Shown here: positions 7,172-7,798 of the stretch, piece after piece | How the letters are laid out: the number at the start of each line of letters is the position of its first letter | Position numbering within the stretch: position 1 is the stretch's first letter | Source: Bacteriovoracaceae bacterium UBA7317 | Lineage (GTDB): Bacteria; Bdellovibrionota; Bacteriovoracia; Bacteriovoracales; Bacteriovoracaceae | NCBI GenBank assembly: GCA_002474345.1 | Contig: DKQD01000142.1 | Coordinates: 1 to 7,798 of the forward strand | Length of the DNA: 7,798 nt | Reading direction: 5' to 3' | Program-made: the position numbers and the translations under genes | Notes under the pieces: model-generated | Databases searched by the model: none | Told to the model about the DNA's origin: nothing | The model's input: only the letters and a program-made list of their open reading frames with translations

Positions 7172-7798
7172 CTCTTCAAAAATAAGCGCCAGTTCATGGG
7201 CTACTTCTTTAAAATCAGGAAGTTCTTGGGCCCTCTTTAAAGATTTTTCAGCAAACTCTTTTCTAAGGTTTTCATTATTAGATAAAGAGCTTATTGAATC
7301 GGCCATTTGACGGACATCATCTGGTGAAAAGTAGAGGGCCGAGTTTGCACATGTATCTGGGATTGCTGTTACATTAGAGCAAGTGATAGGCGCCCCACAG
7401 CTCATGGCCTCGATAAGTGCATAACCACTGCTTTCACATAGAGAGGGAAAAATCAAAAATTGGCAAAAGGAATAGAGTTGCTTTAACTTTTCTTTATCAA
7501 CTTCTCCTAGAAAAATAACATCATTTTCAAGACCAAGTTCAGAAACTTTATTTTGAATGGATTTAAAGTAGTCTGGGTCGACGATATTTCCTGCAATAAT
7601 AAGCTTTACGGTAGGGCCGATATTTTTTTTCGATAAATGAAAGGCCTTCAAAAGATTAATGATATTTTTATAACGGTATAGATGGGAGACATAAAGAATA
7701 AAGTTTTTCGGTAGTTGGTCAATTGTATTTTCATAGGTCTTTGTAAAAAAGTTGTCCTTGCCCGCCTGAATGAGTTTTTGATTCTCTTTTTTCTTATT
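7157..7798 (-). CDS. Family-4 glycosyltransferase (GT-B fold), C-terminal part
   Basis: The minus-strand frame stays open from the stop at 7157 to the right edge, giving 213 visible C-terminal residues. A TTG near 7651 is an internal leucine codon, so the true start lies outside the window. The visible part is the nucleotide-sugar-binding Rossmann domain of a GT4 enzyme. FILYVSHLYRYKNIINLLKAF (33-53) matches the family segment where an Arg/Lys pair contacts the donor phosphates. VIFLGEVDKEKLKQLY follows, then the EX7E motif in CESSGYALIEAM (Glu122 and Glu130), GAPITCSN and the helical tail. Such enzymes transfer a sugar from a nucleotide donor, with retention, to a lipid-linked acceptor on the cytoplasmic side of the membrane. 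The sugar is not predictable here. It runs opposite to the other five genes and overlaps the 3' end of the heparinase-like gene by 15 bp. Confidence 0.93.
   Translation of the reverse strand, partial: NKKKENQKLIQAGKDNFFTKTYENTIDQLPKNFILYVSHLYRYKNIINLLKAFHLSKKNIGPTVKLIIAGNIVDPDYFKSIQNKVSELGLENDVIFLGEVDKEKLKQLYSFCQFLIFPSLCESSGYALIEAMSCGAPITCSNVTAIPDTCANSALYFSPDDVRQMADSISSLSNNENLRKEFAEKSLKRAQELPDFKEVAHELALIFEELHVQ

Noticed and set aside
7157..7651. A 164-aa minus-strand gene starting at TTG 7651
   Set aside because: The frame continues without a stop to base 7798 and encodes the expected GT4 segment (YVSHLYRYKN), so the gene is cut by the window edge.

Overview
The window is a piece of a bacterial surface-polysaccharide (O-antigen, capsule or exopolysaccharide type) biosynthesis locus. 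The DNA is AT-rich (by eye well under 40% GC) and almost entirely coding. Purine-rich Shine-Dalgarno sites (GAGGT, GAGAGG, AGAAGAGG) precede three of the genes. The strong SD sites argue against Bacteroidota. A low-GC Gram-negative such as a member of the Bacteriovoracales would fit, but the taxon cannot be settled from these genes and I hold that guess weakly.

Layout: five plus-strand genes lie head to tail. (1) The 3' part of an asparagine-synthetase-family gene runs in from the left edge and ends at 749. (2) A complete second asparagine synthetase/amidotransferase of 637 aa lies at 765-2678. (3) A class I SAM-dependent methyltransferase follows, best started at ATG 2705 and ending at 3391. 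(4) A 699-aa two-domain oxidoreductase (zinc-less medium-chain dehydrogenase fused to Gfo/Idh/MocA) lies at 3447-5546. (5) A 542-aa heparinase II/III-like protein lies at 5543-7171; its start overlaps the stop of gene 4 (ATGA). A family-4 glycosyltransferase on the minus strand then enters from the right edge. It ends at 7157, so the two convergent genes share 15 bp at their 3' ends.

How they may work together (inference): AsnB-like enzymes in such loci are thought to amidate carboxyl groups of uronic acids. The methyltransferase would add a methyl group, the two-domain oxidoreductase would act on a sugar or sugar nucleotide, and the glycosyltransferase would add a residue. The heparinase-like protein, from a fold that cleaves uronate-containing glycans, lacks a convincing signal peptide. 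Together they suggest a uronic-acid-containing, partly amidated and methylated glycan. No transporter, polymerase, flippase or sugar-nucleotide synthase is in the window, so the kind of polysaccharide is not determined.

Intergenic space is short (15, 26 and 55 bp between successive plus-strand genes, counting the methyltransferase from ATG 2705). No convincing promoter was seen. The main non-coding structure is an inverted repeat over the stop codon of the second asparagine synthetase, just ahead of the methyltransferase ribosome-binding site. No RNA genes, CRISPR arrays, insertion sequences or attachment sites were seen.
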